From contig CALLGK010000277.1 in NCBI GenBank assembly GCA_938009905.1, forward strand, positions 1 through 47,831: 47,831 nucleotides of DNA. Direction: 5' to 3'. Shown here in pieces: positions 17,822 through 25,059 of the stretch. The translations under genes and the position numbers were made by a program. The notes beneath the pieces were generated by a model, which had not been told where the DNA came from, searched no databases, and worked only from the letters and a program-made list of their open reading frames with translations. This stretch comes from an uncultured Acidimicrobiales bacterium. Lineage in GTDB: Bacteria > Actinomycetota > Acidimicrobiia > Acidimicrobiales > SZUA-35. Position 1 is the stretch's first letter, and each line of letters opens with the position of its first letter.

Positions 17822-18204
17822 AGGGCGAACGCTCGAGACCGGGTGTAGAGCTGGGCAGCTGCGAAGTCGAACACCAACACCGCCACAAGGGCGGCGACGA
17901 TCGCACCCGCAGTCGTGAACACTCCAAGAGCGATGACAGCGACCGACCCGACCACCCAGCCGATGTCGCCAAGCGAGATCAGCAGTGTCTGTTGGCGGAG
18001 CGTTGTGCCCTCCTGGTTTGAGACCCACCACACGTTTGCGGCGAAGGCCACGAGTCCAGCGGCTAACACTCGCACGATTGTCTCGTTGCCAGCACCGAGC
18101 ACATCGACGACCCAACCGGCAAACACCAAGCCAACGAGTCCAAAAGATGCGGATGACATGGCGTTTGCACGTAGAGCCAACCGGAGCTTGTCATGATCAG
18201 TCAT
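17818..18204 (-). CDS. Small four-helix integral membrane protein
   Basis: 128 residues from ATG 18204 (MTDHDKLRLAL). An in-frame ATG at 18255 would add 17 residues. Four hydrophobic helices cover most of the protein: SASFGLVGLVFAGWVVDVLG, IVRVLAAGLVAFAANVWWV, ISLGDIGWVVGSVAVIALGVF and AGAIVAALVAVLVFDFAAAQL. No family is recognised with confidence; it resembles the small multipass proteins often paired with MmyB-like regulators. The overlap with the regulator start means the two are co-expressed, so it is a candidate target or partner of that regulator. Confidence 0.8.
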   Translation of the reverse strand: MTDHDKLRLALRANAMSSASFGLVGLVFAGWVVDVLGAGNETIVRVLAAGLVAFAANVWWVSNQEGTTLRQQTLLISLGDIGWVVGSVAVIALGVFTTAGAIVAALVAVLVFDFAAAQLYTRSRAFAL

Positions 18205-18380
18205 GACCGTAGTGTGCAACGCAGGCTGAATGGGAGCGATTACCTGTGAGGTCATGGCCTTCCTCTACCGAAGGGGCGGGTCGACGAGGTATTCACGGGT
18301 TGTGACGTCGGGCGTGCCATATTGGCTCGGTTCGTCGTCAGGCCTGGAGTCACCCAGCGCCGCGCCCGTGGAGGCAAATC

Positions 18381-18764
18381 GTGAAGAAGTTCAACCGCAG
18401 CGTTCTTACTCTCGCATTCGGAGCAATCATCACGCTTGCTGGCTGCGGAGGCGGTGGAGGCGTTGCCGCCTTCTGCGACAAGATGCAGGATCTCGACGAC
18501 AACGATCCAACCGAGGGCATGGAAGAGGGCTCACCAGAGTTCTTCGACGCATCGATTGATGCCATGGAAGAAGTCCGAGATGCCGCGCCAGACGAGATCA
18601 AGGGTGATGTCGAGTCCATGCTCGCAGGGTTCGAAGAACTCAGCGAAGTAGATCCCGCGAACTTGGAAGAAGCTGACTTCGCCGAGCTTCAGGAGCGCCT
18701 GACCGAACTCGGTGAAAGCGCAGACCGCGTCGAAACCTTCATCGACACGAACTGCGAGGAATAG
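18381..18764 (+). CDS. Small acidic lipoprotein of unknown function
   Basis: 127 residues from a GTG start. Lipoprotein signal peptide KKFNRSVLTLAFGAIITLAGC with a clean lipobox LAGC at 19-22, then a glycine run. The mature protein is strongly acidic and predicted helical (EEVRDAAPDEIKGDVESMLAGFEEL, LQERLTELGESADRV), with two cysteines (AAFCDKM and DTNCEE) that could pair. No known domain is seen. Helical acidic lipoproteins like this are common in actinobacteria and lack assigned roles. It stands alone between a divergent promoter region and a hexamer repeat. Confidence 0.88.
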   Translation: MKKFNRSVLTLAFGAIITLAGCGGGGGVAAFCDKMQDLDDNDPTEGMEEGSPEFFDASIDAMEEVRDAAPDEIKGDVESMLAGFEELSEVDPANLEEADFAELQERLTELGESADRVETFIDTNCEE

Positions 18765-18776
18765 CCCCTCCCCGCT

Positions 18777-18805
18777 TCGAGGTCGAGGTCGAGGTCGAGG
18801 TCGAG
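18777..18805. repeat. TCGAGG hexamer tandem repeat
   Basis: About five uninterrupted copies of TCGAGG lie just after the lipoprotein stop codon. Such runs vary in copy number by slippage. The following bases to 19000 hold no ORF I can support; CTAG/ACTAG words recur there, at 18806 and 18999. Confidence 0.8.
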
Positions 18806-19000
18806 ACTAGTGGCCGGAGTTTCCGAGGTCGCGGGCCGCTTCTGTCAGGCCCCGAGCCTGCGCGTGCTGTGGCGAGTTTGGCGCGTCGCTTGATGCTCGA
18901 GGTCCGTGCCGGAAATAGTCTCGAATATTCGACCAGACTTCCCGCAGAAACAGCATCTTTCTAGTATCTCACACGATGCTGACTAACGAGATTCGGCTGA

Positions 19001-19471
19001 CTAGCCGGATTCAGCGGCGGCCTTCACCCCAGCAACGGTCGACGCCAACATCGTCTCGGTGAGTTCGATACGGCCCGCAAATTGCTCCGCAGTGGCCTCG
19101 AGCATCGCCGGTGACTTGTTGACGATCCACCAACGCTCCGTGAGCGTCGTGCCCTCGCCGGTCGGCGACATTTCGAAGCTCCACCATGTGCGGTTGTGCT
19201 CGATCCCGCCGACGACAAACGTGAAGTCACGGCCCCGATCAGCGGCAGCCACCTCGCATTCCCGCGTCCACTCTCGATCGCCAGCCTTATTGGTGCCGTC
19301 GAACCAGTCGCCAACCTTGCCGTGGCCCTTCGTCCACGCCCCACCCGTTGCTTCCGAACTCCACTCCCCCATGCGCGAGATGTCGGAAACAAGGTCGTAC
19401 ACCTCATCTGGTGCGGCGTCGATCTCAATCGACGCTTCACGAACCACGATTGCATCGTCAGGAGCCTGCAT
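19001..19471 (-). CDS. SRPBCC (START/Bet v1-like) family protein
   Basis: 156 residues. The pattern VREASIEIDAAPDEVYDLVSDISRMGEWS is the standard opening of the polyketide-cyclase/SRPBCC fold: first strand, then helix and the WS turn. EHNRTWWSFEMSPTGEGTTLTERW gives the central strands and FAGRIELTETMLASTVAGVK the long C-terminal helix that closes the ligand cavity. These proteins bind hydrophobic ligands; enzymatic function cannot be predicted. No signal peptide. It is divergent from the NHL-repeat gene, with 42 bases between the two starts that must hold both promoters. Confidence 0.88.
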   Translation of the reverse strand: MQAPDDAIVVREASIEIDAAPDEVYDLVSDISRMGEWSSEATGGAWTKGHGKVGDWFDGTNKAGDREWTRECEVAAADRGRDFTFVVGGIEHNRTWWSFEMSPTGEGTTLTERWWIVNKSPAMLEATAEQFAGRIELTETMLASTVAGVKAAAESG

Positions 19472-19513
19472 GGCCGGACCTTACTCAACCAGGGAAAACG
19501 CCGATAGGACCGT

Positions 19514-21337
19514 GTGCGATCTGTTGCTCCGCCGATCGACGGCACTTACTGGCTAAACACGGACCCAATTGGGCCCGATGTGTGGCGACGCCGTACCACC
19601 GTCCTCGTCTTCTGGACGCTTGGTTGCGAGGCATCTCGTTCACTTCTCCATCGTCTCGAGCGCCTTCATCACAAACTGGGCGGCGAGGTCACGGTCATTG
19701 CTGTGCACAGTCCGCGCTTCCAGGACGAGCAAGACATCGACCGGGTTCGGGAGACTGTCGATCGCCTCGGCCTCACGATTCCGGTCCTGCACGATCCGCA
19801 TCTGACCACGTGGGGCCGCTACAACCCGCCGGGATGGCCAGCGGTGGTTCTCATCAACCATCGAGGCAAGGTCGTGGCATCGGGAGCCGGTGTCGGCACC
19901 TCGGTCCTCGCCGAAGCCATCGATCAAACGCGCAAGGTCGCTGCAAGCAAGCGACACGCGAGCGAGGCACGCTCTGCCGCCGGCAAGCGAGCGGCATCAG
20001 CCCCGTTACCGGTTCCGGCTCCCCTCCCCCGAGCGCCACACCGTGTCCTCGATGAACTGCGATACCCAACCGGCCTCGCCATGGTCGACACCGCAAACCA
20101 CGGCGAGCTGCTCGCGGTCGTCGACAGCGGCAACGACCGTCTCATCACCCTTGAATTCGACGAACTCAGCGGCCAGGCCTTTGTGGTCGACGAGATTACC
20201 GGTCTCGACCATCCGTCGAGCGTGTGCGCGCTTGACGTCGACACGCTAGCTGTCTCCGAACCCGACACGGGGCGAGTCGTTGGTGTCGATCTGGTCAACA
20301 AGTCGACGTGGACGATCAGCAACAACTTGATTCGACCACTTGGCCTCATGACCGATCGTGATGGTTCTTTGGTGGTTGCCGATGCTGGCGCCGACCAGCT
20401 GATCAGGCTCTCCAACGTAGGTCGTGCAGAACGCACGTCTGCTGCCGAAGACGGCGATACACGCGGCGTTGTTGCCGGATCAGGCACCACCGGGTGCGAC
20501 GACGGACAAGCGGGCAGGGCAACGCTGGCTCAACCGGTCGACCTCATTCGCAGCGGCAAGGGCATTGCCTTTGTTGACCTCGCAACCAGCGCCGTGCGCG
20601 TCCTCACCGACACCGGCAATGTCTTGACGTCTTCTTGTTCATCGTTCCGCGAGGCCGGACTCGTCGACGGGCCGCTGCCAAAAGCGGTCTTCGATCGGCC
20701 CCGGGCCATCACCCGCTTGGACGACAACTCCCTAGTGGTCACTGATAGTGGGACAAGCCGGCTTCGCCGTATTGCGAATCGCCGGGTCACCACCATTGGC
20801 GCCCGTGGTCTCCGCCAGCCGGAGGCGCTCCTGTCTCTGGGGCACAACGTGCTTGTCGCTGACACGGGCAATCATCGTCTCGTCGTGGTCGATCGCGATG
20901 CGCAGACTGTCCGACCCGTCACCATCAACGGCCTCGTCCCTGCCTTCGACGCGGCGCCAATATCGAGCGCCGATCTTCGCTCCGATGAGTCAGGCTCCAC
21001 CATCACCGTGCCGTGGCCGTCAACCGGTGACGGTCCGTGGACGATCACCGTCACCGGCGAACCATCCACCCTGGTCGACGGCCCACTCACGTTCGAACGG
21101 TCCGACCCGTCCGACCTCATCTCGGTACCGCTGACGGACAAGACCAACGGGCAGATTCTCGTGGTCGCTACGGGTGCCGACCCAGTTGATGTCGCATCGT
21201 TTCGGATCGATGCAGTCGTCGCTCGAACGTCGGGCCGCATCCAAATGCCGTCGCAGAGCGAACAAACCACTGCGGGACGGTCAAGGAGACGATCGTCGAC
21301 CCAATCTCGGCGCCAGAAAGGCAAGCAAGTCGCATGA
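19514..21337 (+). CDS. Thioredoxin-like/NHL-repeat protein (NHLRC2-like)
   Basis: 607 residues from GTG 19514, with AGGA at 7-10 bases upstream. Residues 25-145 form a thioredoxin fold of the NHLRC2/TlpA type: VLVFWTLGCEASRSLL, VTVIAVHSPRF, IPVLHDPHLTTWGRY and the cis-proline PPGWPAVVLINHRG. The usual CCINC active site is reduced to G-C-E-A-S, a CxxS site with one cysteine, so ordinary disulfide exchange is unlikely. A basic Ala-rich linker follows, then NHL propeller blades (LAVVDSGNDRLITLE, LVVADAGADQLIRL, LVVTDSGTSRLRRI, VLVADTGNHRLVVV) and a C-terminal beta region ending in an Arg/Lys-rich tail. No signal peptide, so probably cytoplasmic. The stop overlaps the next start as ATGA. Confidence 0.88.
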   Translation: MRSVAPPIDGTYWLNTDPIGPDVWRRRTTVLVFWTLGCEASRSLLHRLERLHHKLGGEVTVIAVHSPRFQDEQDIDRVRETVDRLGLTIPVLHDPHLTTWGRYNPPGWPAVVLINHRGKVVASGAGVGTSVLAEAIDQTRKVAASKRHASEARSAAGKRAASAPLPVPAPLPRAPHRVLDELRYPTGLAMVDTANHGELLAVVDSGNDRLITLEFDELSGQAFVVDEITGLDHPSSVCALDVDTLAVSEPDTGRVVGVDLVNKSTWTISNNLIRPLGLMTDRDGSLVVADAGADQLIRLSNVGRAERTSAAEDGDTRGVVAGSGTTGCDDGQAGRATLAQPVDLIRSGKGIAFVDLATSAVRVLTDTGNVLTSSCSSFREAGLVDGPLPKAVFDRPRAITRLDDNSLVVTDSGTSRLRRIANRRVTTIGARGLRQPEALLSLGHNVLVADTGNHRLVVVDRDAQTVRPVTINGLVPAFDAAPISSADLRSDESGSTITVPWPSTGDGPWTITVTGEPSTLVDGPLTFERSDPSDLISVPLTDKTNGQILVVATGADPVDVASFRIDAVVARTSGRIQMPSQSEQTTAGRSRRRSSTQSRRQKGKQVA

Positions 21338-22383
21338 CCAAGCTGCTCGACACGCATGCCCTCCGAGCCATCATTGCCGACGTCGGCCTCGACAACTTGA
21401 TGGATGAGATGACGGAGCGTTTGCGTCGCAGCTTCGCCGAATTCGACGAAAAGACTGTCTCGGTCATTCCACGATCTGGTTTCTCCTATGACGAACCGGC
21501 GTTTGGCTTGCTCGAATGGATGCCATCGATGGAACAGGGCCACCGCGTGGCCATGAAGGTCGTTGGCTATCACCCCACCAACCCGTCGCTGAACAACATG
21601 CCAAGCGTGATGGCGACAACCACGTTGCACGACGCAACCTCGGGCCGTCTCCTCGCCATGACAGACGCGACGTTTCTGACAACGCTGCGTACAGGAGCGG
21701 CTTCGGCGCTGGCCACTCGATTGCTCGCGCCGCCAGACGCAACCACGCTGCTGATGGTGGGCTGCGGTGCACAAGCAGTCAGTCAGATCCACGCGGTAAC
21801 AAGAGTGCGGCCGATCGAACAGGTCTTCATCTACGACGTTGATCATGCGGTGCGAGACTCGCTCGAGACGCGACTGCCAGCCAGCGTCCGAGATCACGTC
21901 AAGCTCTCACCGATCGGTGCGGACGACCTGGCGACAACCCTTGGCCGCATCGATGTGCTCTGCACCGCGACATCGGTCGAGCCTGGAGCTGGCAGCGTTA
22001 TCCCTGACGCGACCCACCGGCCAGATCTTCACGTCAACGCAGTGGGGGCCGACTTCCCCGGCAAGGTCGAACTACCGGCGGCCATGGTGACCCGCGGCGT
22101 GGTGATCCCCGACGATGTCGAGCAGTGCCTCGTCGAGGGCGAGTCGCAGCGACTTGAGCGATGCGAACTCGGGCCAACCATCATCGAACTCAATCAACGT
22201 CCTGAGCTGGCCGAACCCCTTACCGGGAAGCTCACCGTGTTCGACTCGACCGGTTGGGCAGTAGAAGACCGCATCGCAACAGAGCTTGCGCTCGAACACG
22301 CGACCCGCCTTGGGGTTGGCACCGAGGTCGAGCTGCAGGACTTCGGGGCGAATCCGTTCGATCCGTACGAACTGACCAGCTAG
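21334..22383 (+). CDS. Ornithine cyclodeaminase/mu-crystallin family dehydrogenase
   Basis: 349 residues, starting inside the stop of the NHL-repeat gene. Family features: MKVVGYHPTNP with the substrate-region Lys, MTDATFLTTLRTGAASALAT, the NAD-binding turn LMVGCGAQAVSQIHA, and LHVNAVGADFPGKVELP. Members include ornithine cyclodeaminase (ornithine to proline plus ammonia), alanine dehydrogenase of archaeal type, ketimine reductases and siderophore-precursor enzymes. Sequence reading alone does not separate these. Coupling to an NHLRC2-like protein gives no obvious metabolic clue. It ends 29 bases before the convergent LLM oxidoreductase gene. Confidence 0.9.
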   Translation: MTKLLDTHALRAIIADVGLDNLMDEMTERLRRSFAEFDEKTVSVIPRSGFSYDEPAFGLLEWMPSMEQGHRVAMKVVGYHPTNPSLNNMPSVMATTTLHDATSGRLLAMTDATFLTTLRTGAASALATRLLAPPDATTLLMVGCGAQAVSQIHAVTRVRPIEQVFIYDVDHAVRDSLETRLPASVRDHVKLSPIGADDLATTLGRIDVLCTATSVEPGAGSVIPDATHRPDLHVNAVGADFPGKVELPAAMVTRGVVIPDDVEQCLVEGESQRLERCELGPTIIELNQRPELAEPLTGKLTVFDSTGWAVEDRIATELALEHATRLGVGTEVELQDFGANPFDPYELTS

Positions 22384-22393
22384 CGACAGTTCA

Positions 22394-22408
22394 CCGTTCG
22401 GCGAACGG
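22394..22408. terminator. Short palindrome between convergent genes
   Basis: CCGTTCG-G-CGAACGG lies in the 29-base gap between two convergent stop codons. It could form a five-base-pair hairpin on either RNA and serve as a weak bidirectional terminator. No T-run is present. Confidence 0.35.
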
Positions 22409-22412
22409 GCAG

Positions 22413-23312
22413 CTAGTTCTCGAGGTGCTTGACGAGTGAGGCCACTTCGTCGAGCTCGTCGTCCCAGCTCGGCGGCTCGCCCGTCGGGATCAAGACGAAC
22501 TTCGAGAAGCCTTCGTCGACGAACCTGTTGACCACAGCCTCAAGCCCGCTCTTGGTCGGGATGATGTCGTCTGGGTTGGCGTCGGGATTCCGAGCAGCCA
22601 AGATCGCCTGGAACTGCTCGCTCAGCTCTTCATTGTCTTCCCGATATGGGATCAGGGCTCCGTAGTGTTCGTCTTCGATCTCGCGATCGTTCTCTGAGGC
22701 GACTTGTTCGATCACCGTGCGGGCTTCCGCCACCTGACCGGGAGTGCAGAACGACGGCAACCAGCCATCGCCATGCCGACCAACTCGCTTCAGCTCAAGC
22801 GGTGCGATACCGCCGAGCCAGACCTCAAGCGGCTCTTGCACCGACCGCGGTCGAATCGTGACGTCAGAGATGTTGAACCTCTTGCCCTCGTGGCTCACGT
22901 TGTCTTCGGTCCACAGACGCTTCATGAGCGGCAGCGCCTCGTTGAACCAACCGCCTCGATCTTTTCGGTCGACCCCGAAGGCCTGATGTTCTGCTGCGTT
23001 CGCCACGCCAAGACCAAACGCAGGTAACACCCGTCCGTTCGAGAGCCTGTCGAGGCTCGCAATCGACTTCGCCAGCACGACCGGGTTGCGCCCGGGCAGC
23101 ACGAGCACCGACATGCCGACCTTCAGCTTCTTGGTCCGACCACAGGCAAAAGCCATGCCCATCATCGGATCGGGACAGTCACCGCTCAACCGTTCAGACA
23201 ACCACAAGGAATCGAACGCAAGCCGCTCGAGCGCATCAACCAACGCACCAAAGCGATCCTGATCATTCGTGGTTGTTCGTGTGCCGAGCCCGTACCCGAT
23301 GCGGATCTTCAT
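22413..23312 (-). CDS. LLM-class (luciferase-like, probably F420-dependent) oxidoreductase
   Basis: 299 residues from ATG 23312 (MKIRIGYGLG), preferred over the ORF track start that adds eight residues. Bacterial-luciferase-like TIM barrel: ALERLAFDSLWLSERL, VGMSVLVLPGRNPVVLAKSIASLDRLSNGRVLPAFGLG, and VWLGGIAPLELKRVGRHGDGWLPSF. This pattern fits the actinobacterial F420-dependent branch, but cofactor choice (F420 versus FMN) is inferred from family resemblance. Insertion EHQAFGVDRKDRGGWFNEAL is the usual variable loop. It is divergent from the P450 gene, 82 bases apart, which would allow shared control; a joint oxidation pathway is only a possibility. Confidence 0.92.
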   Translation of the reverse strand: MKIRIGYGLGTRTTTNDQDRFGALVDALERLAFDSLWLSERLSGDCPDPMMGMAFACGRTKKLKVGMSVLVLPGRNPVVLAKSIASLDRLSNGRVLPAFGLGVANAAEHQAFGVDRKDRGGWFNEALPLMKRLWTEDNVSHEGKRFNISDVTIRPRSVQEPLEVWLGGIAPLELKRVGRHGDGWLPSFCTPGQVAEARTVIEQVASENDREIEDEHYGALIPYREDNEELSEQFQAILAARNPDANPDDIIPTKSGLEAVVNRFVDEGFSKFVLIPTGEPPSWDDELDEVASLVKHLEN

Positions 23313-23394
23313 GGCGCCAGCCTGCCCCAAGTGCACCCCAGCCAGCCAATGCGCCCGTTGGGTCTCTGCCAGGAGGACCCTCTACCGTGCGGCC

Positions 23395-24684
23395 ATGGTC
23401 GAATTCATCAACGGAGCCGTCGATCCCGAGACGCAAGCGAGGGGCGATCAGCTCTTTGGTCAGATCTTCTTCACCCCGGAGGGCTACGCCGATCCCATTC
23501 CGTTCTATCGATCGTTCCTCACCGAAGTCCCCGTGCACGTCAGCGGTTTCGGTGGCGCCATTCTGAGCCGGTACGACGACTCGCGGGCGTTGCTTCGCGA
23601 TCCTCGCTTCGGAAACGGCGAGGCCGGACCCGGATCTGGCTTTGCCAGCGACAACTCAGAGGCTGTCGCCTACCGACGCGAGATGTTCGAGAAGCGCAAG
23701 GACACTCGCCCGCAGTCGATGCTCGGACTCGACCCACCAGACCACACACGTCAGCGCAGTTTGGTGAGCAGAGCCTTCACCCCTCGAACCGTCGAGAAGC
23801 TCCGCCCGAGGATTGCCGAGCTCGCAGACGACTGCCTGAATGATCTAGCGGAAGCTGGCACCGGCGATGCCATGCAACTGCTGGCCATGCCGCTTCCCGT
23901 GGCCGTGATTTCGGAAATGTTGGGCGTTCCCCACTCCGATTGGCCAACGATTCGTGACCAGGTCACGGATCTCGTCGCCTCGCTGGAACCATCCGCATCG
24001 CTCGAGGAACTGAAGAAGGCCGAAGAGGCGTCATCGGTCTTGTGGCAGTACTTCACCGATTTGGTTGAGAAGCGGCGCAGGGATCCCCAAGACGACCTGC
24101 TCTCCGGTCTCATTGCTGCAGCCGACGGCGAGGACAAGCTCACGAACAATGAGATCCTGGCGACCGCGCAGCTGCTGTTCGCCGCGGGGGCCGAGACAAC
24201 AACGAACCTGATCGGCAACGGCTTGCACCAGTTGCTGAACCATCCCGAGCAGCTCGAGCGGTTGTTCGCCCAGCCAGAACTGGTGCCGTCCCTCATCGAA
24301 GAGATCCTTCGTTACGACTCACCGGTGCAACTCGACGGTCGGGCCTGTCTCGAACCAGCCGAGATTGCGGGGCTCAAGTTCGACGTGGGCGATCGCGTGT
24401 TGACGCTGCTCGGGGCGGCCAACCACGATCCGGCAAAGTTCGATCGACCAGACGAGTTCGACATCGGCCGCTATCACGGCCCAGATGGCGCCGAGCCGGT
24501 GATGAGCTTTGGCTCCGGCATTCACTATTGCCTTGGGGCCAACTTGGCAAAGGTTGAAGGGCAGGAAGTCTTTGCCGGCCTGCTCCGCCGATTCAGCAAC
24601 ATCAGCGATGGTGGCGATCGGGTCTACCGGAACCGACTCGTGCTCCGAGGCCTTGAGACCTGTCCGATTACGGTGAGCGTCTAG
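23395..24684 (+). CDS. Cytochrome P450 (bacterial class I type)
   Basis: 429 residues from ATG 23395; the longer ORF from 23269 overlaps the divergent gene. AGGAGG occurs 18 bases upstream, too far for ideal spacing, but no in-frame start lies nearer. Complete soluble P450 motifs: C-helix region DPPDHTRQRSLVSRAFTPR, I-helix oxygen-binding LFAAGAETTTN (about 264), ExxR in EEILRYDSPVQ (about 302), and heme loop SFGSGIHYCLGANLAKVE with the axial Cys near 378. It hydroxylates or otherwise oxidises an unknown small molecule, using electrons from ferredoxin; no ferredoxin gene is adjacent. Its last 17 bases overlap the convergent DUF2277 gene. Confidence 0.95.
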   Translation: MVEFINGAVDPETQARGDQLFGQIFFTPEGYADPIPFYRSFLTEVPVHVSGFGGAILSRYDDSRALLRDPRFGNGEAGPGSGFASDNSEAVAYRREMFEKRKDTRPQSMLGLDPPDHTRQRSLVSRAFTPRTVEKLRPRIAELADDCLNDLAEAGTGDAMQLLAMPLPVAVISEMLGVPHSDWPTIRDQVTDLVASLEPSASLEELKKAEEASSVLWQYFTDLVEKRRRDPQDDLLSGLIAAADGEDKLTNNEILATAQLLFAAGAETTTNLIGNGLHQLLNHPEQLERLFAQPELVPSLIEEILRYDSPVQLDGRACLEPAEIAGLKFDVGDRVLTLLGAANHDPAKFDRPDEFDIGRYHGPDGAEPVMSFGSGIHYCLGANLAKVEGQEVFAGLLRRFSNISDGGDRVYRNRLVLRGLETCPITVSV

Positions 24685-24922
24685 CGATCCGACGCAGCGG
24701 AGGCTCGCTCTTGGGTACGGCTTTGCGAGGCGGCAGCAGCGACAAGAGCTCGGTTGACGCATCAGCCACGGAACGAACCGCAGCCTCAAACGCTTCTGAG
24801 GTGGCAGCGCTCGGCTCTCGAATTCCGCTGATCTTGCGGACGTATTGGCGAGCGGCAGCTGAGATTTCCTCGTCAGTGGCCGATGGTTCGAGGCCTCGCA
24901 GGATGGTGATGTTGCGACACAT
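24668..24922 (-). CDS. DUF2277 family protein
   Basis: 84 residues from ATG 24922; the 147-residue ORF carries an unlikely upstream extension. The N-terminus MCRNITILRGLEPSATDEEI followed by AARQYVRKISGIREPS is the diagnostic DUF2277 pattern, and EAFEAAVRSVADASTELL completes the helical domain. The cysteine at position 2 and the pattern are conserved in the family, whose function is unknown. The tail is basic (RRIARRSP) and runs over the end of the P450 gene. Divergent from the trehalose-phosphatase fusion. Confidence 0.88.
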   Translation of the reverse strand: MCRNITILRGLEPSATDEEISAAARQYVRKISGIREPSAATSEAFEAAVRSVADASTELLSLLPPRKAVPKSEPPLRRIARRSP

Positions 24923-25059
24923 GGACCACAGCATCGCACCCGGAGAGGATCGGGAACGAGGGATCACCAAGCGACGACGTTCGAGCGAAGTGAGCTCTAC
25001 GTTCCCCTCCCCTGAACGACCAGGTAAATTGGCGGACCTCAGCAGAGGATGAACATCCA

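Noticed and set aside
16169-17848. 559-residue plus-strand ORF
   Set aside because: Runs antisense through both the APH-fold kinase and the XRE regulator; no domain content.
18777-18805. Short repeat considered as a CRISPR-like array
   Set aside because: It is an uninterrupted hexamer run without spacers.
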